DNA of 64,000 bases. Origin: Streptomyces sp. TBY4. Its GTDB lineage: Bacteria; Actinomycetota; Actinomycetes; Streptomycetales; Streptomycetaceae. A program made the position numbers and the translations under genes. The notes beneath the pieces are model-generated. The model was not told the DNA's origin. It saw only the letters and a list, made by a program, of their open reading frames with translations, and made no database searches. Within the stretch, counting starts at the first letter, position 1. Each line of letters starts with the position of its first letter. The stretch spans positions 535,612 to 599,611 of the forward strand of contig NZ_JANAVF010000003.1 in assembly GCF_024213195.1 (NCBI RefSeq). Direction: 5' to 3'. Shown here one piece after another: positions 35,759 to 44,396 of the stretch.

Positions 35759-36298
35759 ATGAGTGACGTACGCGATGCGCTTCTGCAGCAGATCAAGGAC
35801 AAGGCCGTCGTGCACGGCAAGGTGATCCTCTCCTCCGGCCGCGAGGCCGACTACTACATCGACCTCCGCCGGATCACGCTGGACGGCGAAGCCGCCCCGC
35901 TGGTCGGCCAGGTCATGCTCGACCTCACCGCCGACCTGGAGTTCGACTGCGTCGGCGGCCTGACGCTGGGCGCGGACCCGGTCGCCACCTCGATGCTGCA
36001 CGCCTCCGCCGCGCGCGGCGCGCGCCTGGACGCCTTCGTCGTCCGCAAGGCGCAGAAGGCGCACGGCATGCAGCGCCGCATCGAGGGCACCGACGTGAAG
36101 GGCAAGCGCTGCCTGGTGGTCGAGGACACCTCGACCACCGGCGGCTCCCCGCTGACCGCCGTCGAGGCGGTCCGCGAGGCCGGCGGCGAGGTCGTGGCCG
36201 TCGCGACGATCGTCGACCGCGGCGCGGCCGACGCGATTGCGGCCGTGGGGCTGCCCTACCTCACGGGCTACCAGCTGGACGACCTCGGTTTGTCCTAA
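35759..36298 (+). CDS. pyrE: Orotate phosphoribosyltransferase
   Basis: This 179-residue enzyme makes OMP from orotate and PRPP in pyrimidine synthesis. The PRPP loop CLVVEDTSTTGGSPLTAV is intact, as are SSGREADYYIDLRRITLDG and GGLTLGADPVATSM. Length and start match actinobacterial PyrE. The other pyr genes are not in the window. Confidence 0.95.
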   Translation: MSDVRDALLQQIKDKAVVHGKVILSSGREADYYIDLRRITLDGEAAPLVGQVMLDLTADLEFDCVGGLTLGADPVATSMLHASAARGARLDAFVVRKAQKAHGMQRRIEGTDVKGKRCLVVEDTSTTGGSPLTAVEAVREAGGEVVAVATIVDRGAADAIAAVGLPYLTGYQLDDLGLS

Positions 36299-36390
36299 CC
36301 CGTGGACGGCGGGTCGTGCTTCCGCACAACTGGTGACTTAGGTCCCCGGAAGTCCGGAAGTAGGCCCTGACCTGCGTCTTTGCGGTCCGG

Positions 36391-36416
36391 TGGAGTGTTT
36401 CACGTGAAACACTCCA
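36391..36416. promoter_or_regulatory. parS site (ParB-binding)
   Basis: The 16-base core TGTTTCACGTGAAACA at 36396-36411 is the universal parS sequence, and the flanks extend it to a perfect 26-bp palindrome. It lies between pyrE and fba. In S. coelicolor many such sites cluster around oriC, so this fits an origin-proximal location. ParB loading here would organise chromosome segregation. Confidence 0.93.
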
Positions 36417-36552
36417 CCCGGATCGGGCCGCGCGGTGCCGCCGGGGAGGTGGAGTGGGGGCGCGAGTCTGGAAAGATGGGGACGACGGCAACGTCGCCCC
36501 CAGGTCAGGGCCCGCAATAAGCACACTCCCCGCACATCCAAGGAGCGGACAG

Positions 36553-37575
36553 ATGCCCATCGCAACCCCCGAGGTCTACAACGAGATGCTCGACCGGGCG
36601 AAGGCAGGCAAGTTTGCCTACCCGGCGATCAACGTGACCTCGACCCAGACCCTGCACGCTGCGCTGCGCGGCTTCGCGGAGGCCGAGAGCGACGGCATCA
36701 TCCAGATCTCCACCGGTGGTGCGGAGTTCCTGGGTGGCCAGTACAACAAGGACATGGTCACCGGCGCCGCCGCCCTGGCCGAGTTCGCGCACATCGTGGC
36801 CGCGAAGTACGACATCACCGTCGCGCTGCACACGGACCACTGCCCCAAGGACAAGCTGGACGGCTACGTCCGCCCGCTCCTGGAGATCTCCGCCGAGCGC
36901 GTGGCCCGCGGTCTGAACCCGCTCTTCCAGTCGCACATGTGGGACGGCTCCGCCGAGACCCTGGCCGACAACCTGGCCATCGGCCAGGAGCTGCTCGCCA
37001 AGGCCGCCGCCGCGAAGATCATCCTCGAGGTCGAGATCACCCCGACCGGTGGCGAGGAGGACGGCGTCAGCCACGAGATCAACGACGAGCTGTACACCAC
37101 CGTCGAGGACGCGCTGCGCACCGCCGAGGCCCTGGGCCTGGGCGAGAAGGGCCGCTACCTGCTGGCCGCCTCCTTCGGCAACGTGCACGGCGTCTACAAG
37201 CCGGGCAACGTCGTCCTGCGCCCCGAGCTCCTCAAGGACCTCCAGGCCGGCGTCGGCGAGAAGTACGGCAAGTCCTCCCCGTTCGACTTCGTCTTCCACG
37301 GCGGCTCGGGCTCCACGGCCGAGGAGATCGCCACCGCGCTGGAGAACGGCGTCGTGAAGATGAACCTCGACACCGACACCCAGTACGCCTTCACCCGTCC
37401 GGTCGTGGACCACATGTTCCGCAACTACGACGCGGTCCTGAAGGTCGACGGCGAGGTCGGCACCAAGTCGAAGTACGACCCCCGCACGTGGGGCAAGGCC
37501 GCCGAGGCCGGCATGGCCGCGCGCGTCACCGAGGCCTGCGCGAACCTGCGCTCCACGGGCACGAAGCTGAAGTAA
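36553..37575 (+). CDS. fba: Class II fructose-bisphosphate aldolase
   Basis: This 340-residue zinc enzyme cleaves fructose-1,6-bisphosphate in glycolysis. The first zinc histidine lies in HTDHCPKD (about residue 95), the second region is SFGNVHGVYKPGN, and the third is FHGGSGS. The start MPIATPEVYNEMLDRAKAGK and a GGAG Shine-Dalgarno are clear. The 250 bases before it hold parS and no gene. It ends with a hairpin terminator that was copied after the next two genes. Confidence 0.96.
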   Translation: MPIATPEVYNEMLDRAKAGKFAYPAINVTSTQTLHAALRGFAEAESDGIIQISTGGAEFLGGQYNKDMVTGAAALAEFAHIVAAKYDITVALHTDHCPKDKLDGYVRPLLEISAERVARGLNPLFQSHMWDGSAETLADNLAIGQELLAKAAAAKIILEVEITPTGGEEDGVSHEINDELYTTVEDALRTAEALGLGEKGRYLLAASFGNVHGVYKPGNVVLRPELLKDLQAGVGEKYGKSSPFDFVFHGGSGSTAEEIATALENGVVKMNLDTDTQYAFTRPVVDHMFRNYDAVLKVDGEVGTKSKYDPRTWGKAAEAGMAARVTEACANLRSTGTKLK

Positions 37576-37598
37576 CCGCTCCGGCGGATCACACGCAG

Positions 37599-37629
37599 AA
37601 CGCCCGGCCGGGTTTCCCGGCCGGGCGTT
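37599..37629 (+). terminator. Terminator of fba (first of three copies)
   Basis: A 13-bp stem (37599-37611 with 37617-37629) ending GTTT. Almost identical hairpins follow the first two paralogues (40882, 44204), so it lies at the seam of the tandem unit. Confidence 0.85.
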
Positions 37630-37755
37630 TCGCTGTTCGTCCCCCGGGTCGACGTCCTCGGGCCACCGGCCGGTAATGTGCGTCGGGTACGGCGGGGGCC
37701 GGCCATTTCGTGTCCGGATTTCTCTGGTGACGCATGTCCACCCCCGTCGATGGTC

Positions 37756-37771
37756 GTGCCCGTGAGGGCAC
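37756..37771 (+). promoter_or_regulatory. 5' UTR hairpin with GUGA tetraloop, paralogue A
   Basis: GTGCCC-GTGA-GGGCAC forms a 6-bp stem with a GNRA-type loop six bases before the Shine-Dalgarno. The equivalents in paralogues B and C carry compensated or wobble pairs, so the fold appears selected. Confidence 0.6.
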
Positions 37772-37788
37772 ATGGGGGAGGGACCCTT

Positions 37789-40700
37789 TTGTTCAGTTCT
37801 ATGTCGACATCGCGTGTGACGCGATTGTCCGCAGCCGTCGCCGTCGTGGCGGCTCTTGCGTCGGTGTCCCCGCTGCTGGGCGCCGTACCGGCGGTCGCGG
37901 CGGAGGCACCGCTGCCGTCCGCACTCACGATCAAACCAGACGCACGCCCCAACTACTCCTCGGGGCAGTTCGGCGAGACCGGTTACGCGTGGTCCGCTGA
38001 CGGGGGCGGCTTGACCTGGGAAAGCTATGCCGGCGGCCCGTCCAAGCCCATCGAGCCGCGCCCCTTGTGGGTGTCTCCCACGTACGGGTCCGACGTGTTC
38101 CAACTCACGTATCCGAACAACCGCACGGTGTACCGGGACATGAAGACGGGTGCGGACATCCCGAAGATCGAAGTCCCCGCCGGGCATTCCGTCCGGGGCT
38201 CTTCGCCGACCTCGGTCATCTCCGTGAAGAACGACGGCAAGTACTACGTCACCAAGATGGAGAACGGCACGCCGGTCACCCGTGAGGCCGTCGGCGCCTA
38301 CGGAGGGGACTACTCCCCGGCCGGTGCGGCGGGTCTGCTGACCGGGTCGGGTGCCGTCACCCTGGTCGGCTTCGACGGCACGGTACGCCCCACGAAGGCC
38401 CCGATGGCCATCTGGTTCGAGTACCAGCAGTATGTCGCCTGGGGTGCGGGCAAGTACCTGGTCCACCCCAGGGGCGAGTTCGGGGACGACAGGGTCACCT
38501 ACTGGGACCTGACCAAGGACGTGGAGAAGCCGATCGCCGCCCTCGACGGGGTGAACATCGGCCACGAGAACGAACTGCTGGGTGTGGTCGGCAACGACCT
38601 GATCACCGCCCGCCTGGGGGCGGATGCCCCTCCGTACGACTGTGAGTCGTGCGATACCTCCCGTTCCTACCGCGCGGGGGCGACCATCTTCGATGTCTAC
38701 GCCCGGCCGCTGTCGGGCGGCCCGGAGCGGCTCATCGCGCGGAAGTCCTCGGCCGTGCCGAACATGACGGCGGACGGCCGCCTGGTCCTCAAGCGGGAGG
38801 GCGCGAAGGGACCCGAGGTCTACGTGATCCAGGCCGCGGCCGACGGGACGCTGAGCACGCCCACGCTGCGCGACATCCCGCCCGCTCAGTCGGAGCCGAC
38901 CCAGCTCGCGCTGGCCCACGGCACCTTGAGCAGGCGCACCACGCCCAGCCAGGGCCTGGTGCAGCAGGACCTGTCCGTGGGCAGCGGAGCGGTGTCCACG
39001 GGGCCCCGGACCGAGCGGGGGCACGCGTCGGGATCCGACAAGGACGGCGGATGGATCGCCTCCGGCTCGGGTGACCTGGTCCGCGCCGAGGAAGGGTCCC
39101 TGGGCGGCACCCTGGCTGTCCTGCCGGCGAGTGCGGGTCTGTATGGCAGCGAGACCAGGCACTCCGTCAGCGGCCTCCAGAAGGACTCCCTTCAGGCCCG
39201 CGGACGCTATGCGGCCTACCGGGTGAAGAACCCGGACGGCAGCTTGAAGATCCAGCAGCACTCCCTCAGCTCCGCCGCAGCGGAGGACGTGCCCCCGCAG
39301 ACGGGGAGCCGTCCGGCGCCCGCGTTCGGTCTGGGCGGCGACGGGATGCTGTGGGTGGAGAGCACGACCGATGGCGTGGTCAACGTGCTTCCCCGTGGGG
39401 CCAAGGGCAAGCCGTCGCGGACCGTGGACGTGGCGGACTGCGATCTGACGGACGTCCAGGTGGTGGGCAAGGACCTGTACTGGAAGTGCGGGACGAAGGC
39501 TGCCGGTGTCTTCGACACGGTCGCGAACGCTCCGGTGGCGGCGTTGCCGGCACACGACTCGGCCCTGCTGGCCGACGGTTACGTGGCGTGGGAGAAGGAC
39601 GGGAACCTGAGCGTCACCGCGCTGCGGGGCACTCCGTCCACCCGCCCGGTGGGCCGTCCTGCGGACAAGCGTCCGGGCTTCGGCTGGACCGTGGACCGCT
39701 TCGGCGGGGCCCTGGCCTACGTCGATGCCGGGAAGAACATCCAGATCGTGAAGTCGGGTGTGCCGGCCGCGCCGATGTCCGTGGTCGAGGGTGGCGGCGG
39801 TATCGCCCTCGGGGCCACCGCACCGTGGGCCGGCCGGTGGCTGCTGTCGAAGCCCGCGTCGTCCTGGAAGCTCACCTTCACCCACAAGCTGACCGGTCAC
39901 GTGGCGAAGACCATCACGGGCAAGGAAGCCCGCTATTCGATCGGTGCGAAGTGGGACGCCGTCGACCCGTCGACGGGGAAGAAGGTGGGCTACGGCGCCT
40001 ACGAGTGGAAGCTGACGGCCGTGCCCGCGGATGGTGTGGGAGCCCCCCTCACCGTCAGCGGGACGGCGAAGGGGGACACGAAGTCCGGACCGCGTGACCT
40101 CGCGGGCAACTTCGACGGTGACCTGCTGGCCTTCACCCCCGAGGGCCGGGCGGACGTCCGGCCCGGGAACATGGGCGGTCTGCAGGCTCCGGTGTCCGGT
40201 TCCGGCTGGACGGGTGCGAACGCGGTCACGGCCGCCGTGCCGTTCGGTGACGTGGACAGGGACTACTGCTCGGACGTGCTGGTCCGGCACCCGTCGGGTG
40301 AGCTCCGTGCGTACCTGCCCGGCTGCTCGGGCGTGCTGACGCCGAAGAACAAGTACAAGGTCGTGGGCGGCGGCTGGAACATGTACGACCAGATCGTCTC
40401 GCCGGGAGACATGATCGGCGACTCGCGTCCCGATCTGCTGGCCAAGACGCCCGCCGGTGACCTGTACCTGTACGAGACCTACGGCACGGAGGGGAAGTTC
40501 AAGGCCAAGGTGAAGCTCACCGGCGGCTTCAAGGGCTACCTGCTGGTCGGCGGTCACAAGATGGGCGCGAAGACCATGACCGGTGCGCTCGTCGCCCGGG
40601 ACCCTTCGGGCAAGCTGTGGCGCTACTCCGCGTTGGGCAACGGCAAGCTGGCGCCCCGCGTCATGATCGGCGCGGGCGGCTGGAACAAGTACACGCACAT

Positions 40701-40857
40701 CGTGGGCATGGGGGACTTCACCAACGACAACTACGGTGACCTGGTGGCCCGGGATTCCGCGGGCAGGCTGTGGCGCTACAACGGCAAGTACGGCGGCACC
40801 CTGAGCAGTGCCGTGGACATCGGCGGTGGCTGGAACATGTACAAGTCCCTGCACTGA
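37789..40857 (+). CDS. Secreted FG-GAP/beta-propeller protein, paralogue A
   Basis: This 1,022-residue protein is exported by a signal peptide (TRLSAAVAVVAALASVSPLL, cut near AVAAEAP). The first 740 residues are beta-rich, with WD-like repeats such as VTYWDLTKDV and a SGSGDLVRAEEGS part. The last 260 residues hold FG-GAP/VCBS-type repeats with calcium loops (GDVDRDYCSDVLVRHPSG, GDMIGDSRPDLLAKTPAG, GDFTNDNYGDLVARDSAG). The TTG start is preferred to the ATG at 37801, because GGAGGG lies 6 bases before it and the ATG has none. The N-terminal 500 residues differ most from B and C, but residues around 540-660 are nearly identical. Confidence 0.85.
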   Translation: MFSSMSTSRVTRLSAAVAVVAALASVSPLLGAVPAVAAEAPLPSALTIKPDARPNYSSGQFGETGYAWSADGGGLTWESYAGGPSKPIEPRPLWVSPTYGSDVFQLTYPNNRTVYRDMKTGADIPKIEVPAGHSVRGSSPTSVISVKNDGKYYVTKMENGTPVTREAVGAYGGDYSPAGAAGLLTGSGAVTLVGFDGTVRPTKAPMAIWFEYQQYVAWGAGKYLVHPRGEFGDDRVTYWDLTKDVEKPIAALDGVNIGHENELLGVVGNDLITARLGADAPPYDCESCDTSRSYRAGATIFDVYARPLSGGPERLIARKSSAVPNMTADGRLVLKREGAKGPEVYVIQAAADGTLSTPTLRDIPPAQSEPTQLALAHGTLSRRTTPSQGLVQQDLSVGSGAVSTGPRTERGHASGSDKDGGWIASGSGDLVRAEEGSLGGTLAVLPASAGLYGSETRHSVSGLQKDSLQARGRYAAYRVKNPDGSLKIQQHSLSSAAAEDVPPQTGSRPAPAFGLGGDGMLWVESTTDGVVNVLPRGAKGKPSRTVDVADCDLTDVQVVGKDLYWKCGTKAAGVFDTVANAPVAALPAHDSALLADGYVAWEKDGNLSVTALRGTPSTRPVGRPADKRPGFGWTVDRFGGALAYVDAGKNIQIVKSGVPAAPMSVVEGGGGIALGATAPWAGRWLLSKPASSWKLTFTHKLTGHVAKTITGKEARYSIGAKWDAVDPSTGKKVGYGAYEWKLTAVPADGVGAPLTVSGTAKGDTKSGPRDLAGNFDGDLLAFTPEGRADVRPGNMGGLQAPVSGSGWTGANAVTAAVPFGDVDRDYCSDVLVRHPSGELRAYLPGCSGVLTPKNKYKVVGGGWNMYDQIVSPGDMIGDSRPDLLAKTPAGDLYLYETYGTEGKFKAKVKLTGGFKGYLLVGGHKMGAKTMTGALVARDPSGKLWRYSALGNGKLAPRVMIGAGGWNKYTHIVGMGDFTNDNYGDLVARDSAGRLWRYNGKYGGTLSSAVDIGGGWNMYKSLH

Positions 40858-40881
40858 TCGCGGGGCCGTCCACGTAGGCAG

Positions 40882-40913
40882 AACGCCCGGCCGGGTTTCC
40901 CCGGCCGGGCGTT
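40882..40913 (+). terminator. Terminator of paralogue A
   Basis: A 13-bp stem (40882-40894 with 40901-40913) with a GTTTCC loop and TTTT at its end. It matches the fba terminator almost base for base. Confidence 0.85.
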
Positions 40914-41039
40914 TTCGTGCCGGTACCCGGGTCGCCTTTCTTCGGTCATTGCCCGGTAATGTGCGTCGGGTACCGACGGGGGGTCGGCCATTGCGTGTCC
41001 GGATTTCTCTGGTTCCGTCTGCCCCCTCCGTCGATGGTC

Positions 41040-41055
41040 GTGTCCGTGAGGACGC
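41040..41055 (+). promoter_or_regulatory. 5' UTR hairpin with GUGA tetraloop, paralogue B
   Basis: GTGTCC-GTGA-GGACGC folds like the hairpins in A and C. One C-G pair of A is T-A here (compensated) and one pair is a T-G wobble. Confidence 0.6.
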
Positions 41056-41074
41056 ATGGGGGAGGGACCCTTTT

Positions 41075-44000
41075 TTGTTCAGCTCAATGTCGACATCGCG
41101 TGCCACGCGATTGTCCGCAGCCGTCGCCGTCGTGGCGGCTCTCGCGTCGGTGTCCCCGCTGCTGGGTGCCGTTCCGGCGCTCGCGGCGGAGGCGCCGCTG
41201 CCGTCCGCACTCACCATCAAGTCCGAGGTGAAACCGGACCCGCGTGCCGGCTACTGGAAGGCCGGAGAGACGGGCTACGTCACCAGTAACGCGTCCGACT
41301 ACTTCTGGAACCCCTACGCCGGCGGCGCCCCGAAGCTCATCGAGCCCCGTCCCACCCGCGGCGTGGAGGCCGACGGGTCCGACTCGCTGGTGCTCCGCTA
41401 CCCGGACCGCGAGGTCGTGCGGGACATGAAGACGGGGGCGGAGTTCGTCCGGCCCGGTGCCCCTGCCGGACACAAGCTCCTCGGGTACGTCGGGAAGGCG
41501 GTCGTCTCCCTCGGCAGTGACGGCAAGGTGTCCTTCACCGAGGTGAAGGACGGCGCGCCCACCAGCCGCGAGATCCTCGCCGACGCCAAGGGGTGGGCCG
41601 GCTCCCGTGTCGGAACGACCGGCCTGCTGGTTCCGGGGAAGGGCGGAAACTTTCTGATCGGCCCCGACGGCACGGTACGCCCCACGAAGTTCCCCGAACT
41701 CAACTGGCCCGAGTACCAGCAGCAGGTCATCTGGGGCGAGGGCCACTTCCTGGTCCACCCCAAGGGTATGGATGGCGCGAACGCGGACGAGGTGCAGTAC
41801 TGGGACCTCGCCAAGGACCTGGACAAGCCGCAGGCCGTCCTGGGCGGTGTGAAGATCGGCGGCGAGTCCGACGTCCTCGGTGTGGTCGGCAAGGACCTCA
41901 TCATGTCCCGCCGGGGGGCGGACGTTCCTCCGCCGGCTCCGTGCGACGGGCAGTGCGACGACTTCATCTCCCGCACCGAGCGTCCCGATCAGTACATCTT
42001 CGACATCATCGCCAGGCCGCTGGCGGGCGGGCCGGAGCGCGTCATCGCACGGAAGTCCTCGGCCCGGCCGAACATGACGGCGGACGGCCGCCTGATCCTT
42101 TCCCGGGACACCGGGACGGACACCGAGGCGTACGCGCTCAGGGCCGCGGCCGACGGCTCGTCGGGCACGACCGCACTGCGCCGTTTCCCGTACGTCGGGG
42201 CGCCGGTTCAGCTCGCACTGGCGCACGGCACCCTGAGCTCGCGGGAGACCGCCGGGGACGACTCCGTCGAGCTGGTGGAGCGGAAGTTGACCGTGGGCGC
42301 CGGGGCCGTCTCCTCGGGCCCCCGGACCCCCCGTCGGGACGAGGGGGCGAAGAACACCGACAGCGGATGGATCGCGACCGGCTCGGGCGACCTCGTCAGG
42401 GCCGAGGATGCGGCCATCAGGGTCTTGAAGCCGGATGCCACGGGGAAGCCTTCGGTGCCGGACACGTATGCCGTGCCGGGGATGCAGAAGGACACCCTGC
42501 AGGCCCGTGGGCGCCATGCGGTCTACCGGGTGAAGAACCCGGACGGCAGCTTGAAGATCGTGCGCCACTCCATCACGGACTCCGGGGTGGATCAGAGGGT
42601 GCCCCCGCAGAAGGGGAGCCGGCCGGCTCCCGCGTTCGGTCTGGGCGACGATCGCGTGCTGTGGGTGGAGAGCACGACCGACGGCGTGGTCAATGTGATC
42701 CCCCACAACGTCAGCGGCACGCCGTCGCGGACCGTGGACGTGGCCGACTGCGACCTGACGGACATCCAGGTGGTGGGCAAGGACCTGTACTGGAAGTGCG
42801 GGACGAAGGCGGCCGGTGTCTTCGACACGGTCGCGAACGCTCCGGTGGCGGCGTTGCCGGCACACGACTCGGCCCTGCTGGCCGATGGTTACGTGGCGTG
42901 GGAGAAGGACGGGAACCTGAGCGTGACCGCGCTGCGGGGCACTCCGTCCACCCGTCCGGTGGGCCGTCCTGCGGACAAGCGTCCGGGCTTCGGCTGGACC
43001 GTGGACCGCTTCGGCGGGGCCCTGGCCTACGTCGACGCCGGGAAGAACATCCAGATCGTGAAGTCGGGCGTACCGGCCTCCCCGATGTACGCGCCCGAGG
43101 GTTTCGGCGCCCAGAACATCCGGACCCAGCAGGGGTCCTGGGCCGGCCGGTGGCTGCTGTCGAAGCCCGCGTCGTCCTGGAAGCTCACCTTCACCCACAA
43201 GCTGACCGGGCGCGTGGTGAAGACCATCACGGGCAAGGAAGCCCGCTACTCGATCGGTGCGCAGTGGGACGGCATCGACCCGTCGACGGGCAAGCCCGTC
43301 ATCCTCGGCACCTACGAGTGGAAGCTGACGGCCGTACCCGCCGATGGCGCGGGTGCTCCGCTCTCGGTCAGCGGCAAGGCGTCGGCGGGCGTCAAGAATT
43401 GGGTGCGTGACCTCGCCGGGGACTACCACGGCGATCTGCTGGCCTTCACGCCCGAGGGCCGGGCGGACGTCCGGCCGGGCTCGGCAGCCGGCAAGGGCAC
43501 CTTCGAGGCTCCGGTCTCCGGCAACGGCTGGACCGGTGCGAACGCGGTCACGGCCGCCGTGCCGATCGCCGACGTGGACTACGACGGGTGCTCGGACGTG
43601 GTGGTCCGCCACCCGTCGGGTGAGCTCCGGGTCTACCTGCCCGGCTGCACCGGTGTGCTGACGCCGAAGAACCCGTACAAGGTCGTGGGCGGCGGCTGGA
43701 ACATGTACGACCAGATCGTCTCGCCCGGGAACCTGATCGGTGACTCGCGTCCCGACCTGCTGGCCAAGACCCCTGACGGCGATCTGTTCCTGTACGAGAG
43801 CTACGGCAAGGAGGGGAAGTTCAAGTCCCGGGTCCGGGTGAGCACCGGCTTCAGGGGCTACCTGCTGGTCGGCGGCCACACCATGGGCACGAAGGAGGGA
43901 CGCACCGCGCTGATCGCGCGGGACCCCTCGGGCAAGCTGTTCCGCTACGACGCGTTGGGCGGCGGCAAGTGGGCGCCGCGCGTCATGATCGGCACGGGCG

Positions 44001-44179
44001 GCTGGAACACCTACACGGCGATCGTGGGCGTGCCGGACCTGCACGGCGACTACCCGGGTGAGCTGGTGGCCAGGGACAAGGCGGGCAGGCTGTGGCGTTA
44101 CGACGGCAAGCCCGACGGGACCCTGAGCAGTGCCGTGGACATCGGCGGTGGCTGGAACATGTACAAGTCCCTGTACTGA
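41075..44179 (+). CDS. Secreted FG-GAP/beta-propeller protein, paralogue B
   Basis: This 1,034-residue protein has the same plan as A: signal peptide, beta-rich N-terminal region and C-terminal FG-GAP repeats (DVDYDGCSDVVVRHPSG, GNLIGDSRPDLLAKTPDG, DLHGDYPGELVARDKAG). Its N-terminal half is close to C (PDPRAGYWKAGETGYVTSN and CDGQCDDFISRTERPDQ) and not to A. TTG start at 41075 with GGAGGG eight bases before; the ATG at 41087 is the alternative. The 118-residue block from about 545 differs from A by a single Val/Ile change. The stretch just after it (YAPEGFGAQNIRTQQGS) is unlike A and C. Confidence 0.85.
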   Translation: MFSSMSTSRATRLSAAVAVVAALASVSPLLGAVPALAAEAPLPSALTIKSEVKPDPRAGYWKAGETGYVTSNASDYFWNPYAGGAPKLIEPRPTRGVEADGSDSLVLRYPDREVVRDMKTGAEFVRPGAPAGHKLLGYVGKAVVSLGSDGKVSFTEVKDGAPTSREILADAKGWAGSRVGTTGLLVPGKGGNFLIGPDGTVRPTKFPELNWPEYQQQVIWGEGHFLVHPKGMDGANADEVQYWDLAKDLDKPQAVLGGVKIGGESDVLGVVGKDLIMSRRGADVPPPAPCDGQCDDFISRTERPDQYIFDIIARPLAGGPERVIARKSSARPNMTADGRLILSRDTGTDTEAYALRAAADGSSGTTALRRFPYVGAPVQLALAHGTLSSRETAGDDSVELVERKLTVGAGAVSSGPRTPRRDEGAKNTDSGWIATGSGDLVRAEDAAIRVLKPDATGKPSVPDTYAVPGMQKDTLQARGRHAVYRVKNPDGSLKIVRHSITDSGVDQRVPPQKGSRPAPAFGLGDDRVLWVESTTDGVVNVIPHNVSGTPSRTVDVADCDLTDIQVVGKDLYWKCGTKAAGVFDTVANAPVAALPAHDSALLADGYVAWEKDGNLSVTALRGTPSTRPVGRPADKRPGFGWTVDRFGGALAYVDAGKNIQIVKSGVPASPMYAPEGFGAQNIRTQQGSWAGRWLLSKPASSWKLTFTHKLTGRVVKTITGKEARYSIGAQWDGIDPSTGKPVILGTYEWKLTAVPADGAGAPLSVSGKASAGVKNWVRDLAGDYHGDLLAFTPEGRADVRPGSAAGKGTFEAPVSGNGWTGANAVTAAVPIADVDYDGCSDVVVRHPSGELRVYLPGCTGVLTPKNPYKVVGGGWNMYDQIVSPGNLIGDSRPDLLAKTPDGDLFLYESYGKEGKFKSRVRVSTGFRGYLLVGGHTMGTKEGRTALIARDPSGKLFRYDALGGGKWAPRVMIGTGGWNTYTAIVGVPDLHGDYPGELVARDKAGRLWRYDGKPDGTLSSAVDIGGGWNMYKSLY

Positions 44180-44203
44180 TCGCGGGGCGGTTCACGTAGG
44201 CAG

Positions 44204-44235
44204 AACGCCCGGCCGGGTTTCCCCGGCCGGGCGTT
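44204..44235 (+). terminator. Terminator of paralogue B
   Basis: A 13-bp stem (44204-44216 with 44223-44235) ending in TTTT, the third copy of the fba-type hairpin. Confidence 0.85.
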
Positions 44236-44363
44236 TTCGTGCCGGTAACCGGGTCGACGTCCCCGGGCCGTCGCCCGGTAATGTGCGTCGGGTACCGGCG
44301 GGGGGCTGGTTGTTCCGGTGTCCGGTTTTCTCCGGTGGCGTGTGACGTCCCCCGTCGATGGTC

Positions 44364-44379
44364 GTGTCCGTGAGGGCAC
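44364..44379 (+). promoter_or_regulatory. 5' UTR hairpin with GUGA tetraloop, paralogue C
   Basis: GTGTCC-GTGA-GGGCAC, with one T-G wobble where A has C-G and B has T-A. Position relative to the Shine-Dalgarno is the same as in A. Confidence 0.6.
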
Positions 44380-44396
44380 ATGGGGGAGGGACCCTT

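Noticed and set aside
36505..41220. A 1,571-codon open frame on the minus strand, opposite fba and paralogue A
   Set aside because: It runs antisense through two clear genes and its codon bias mirrors theirs. High-GC DNA gives long false frames.
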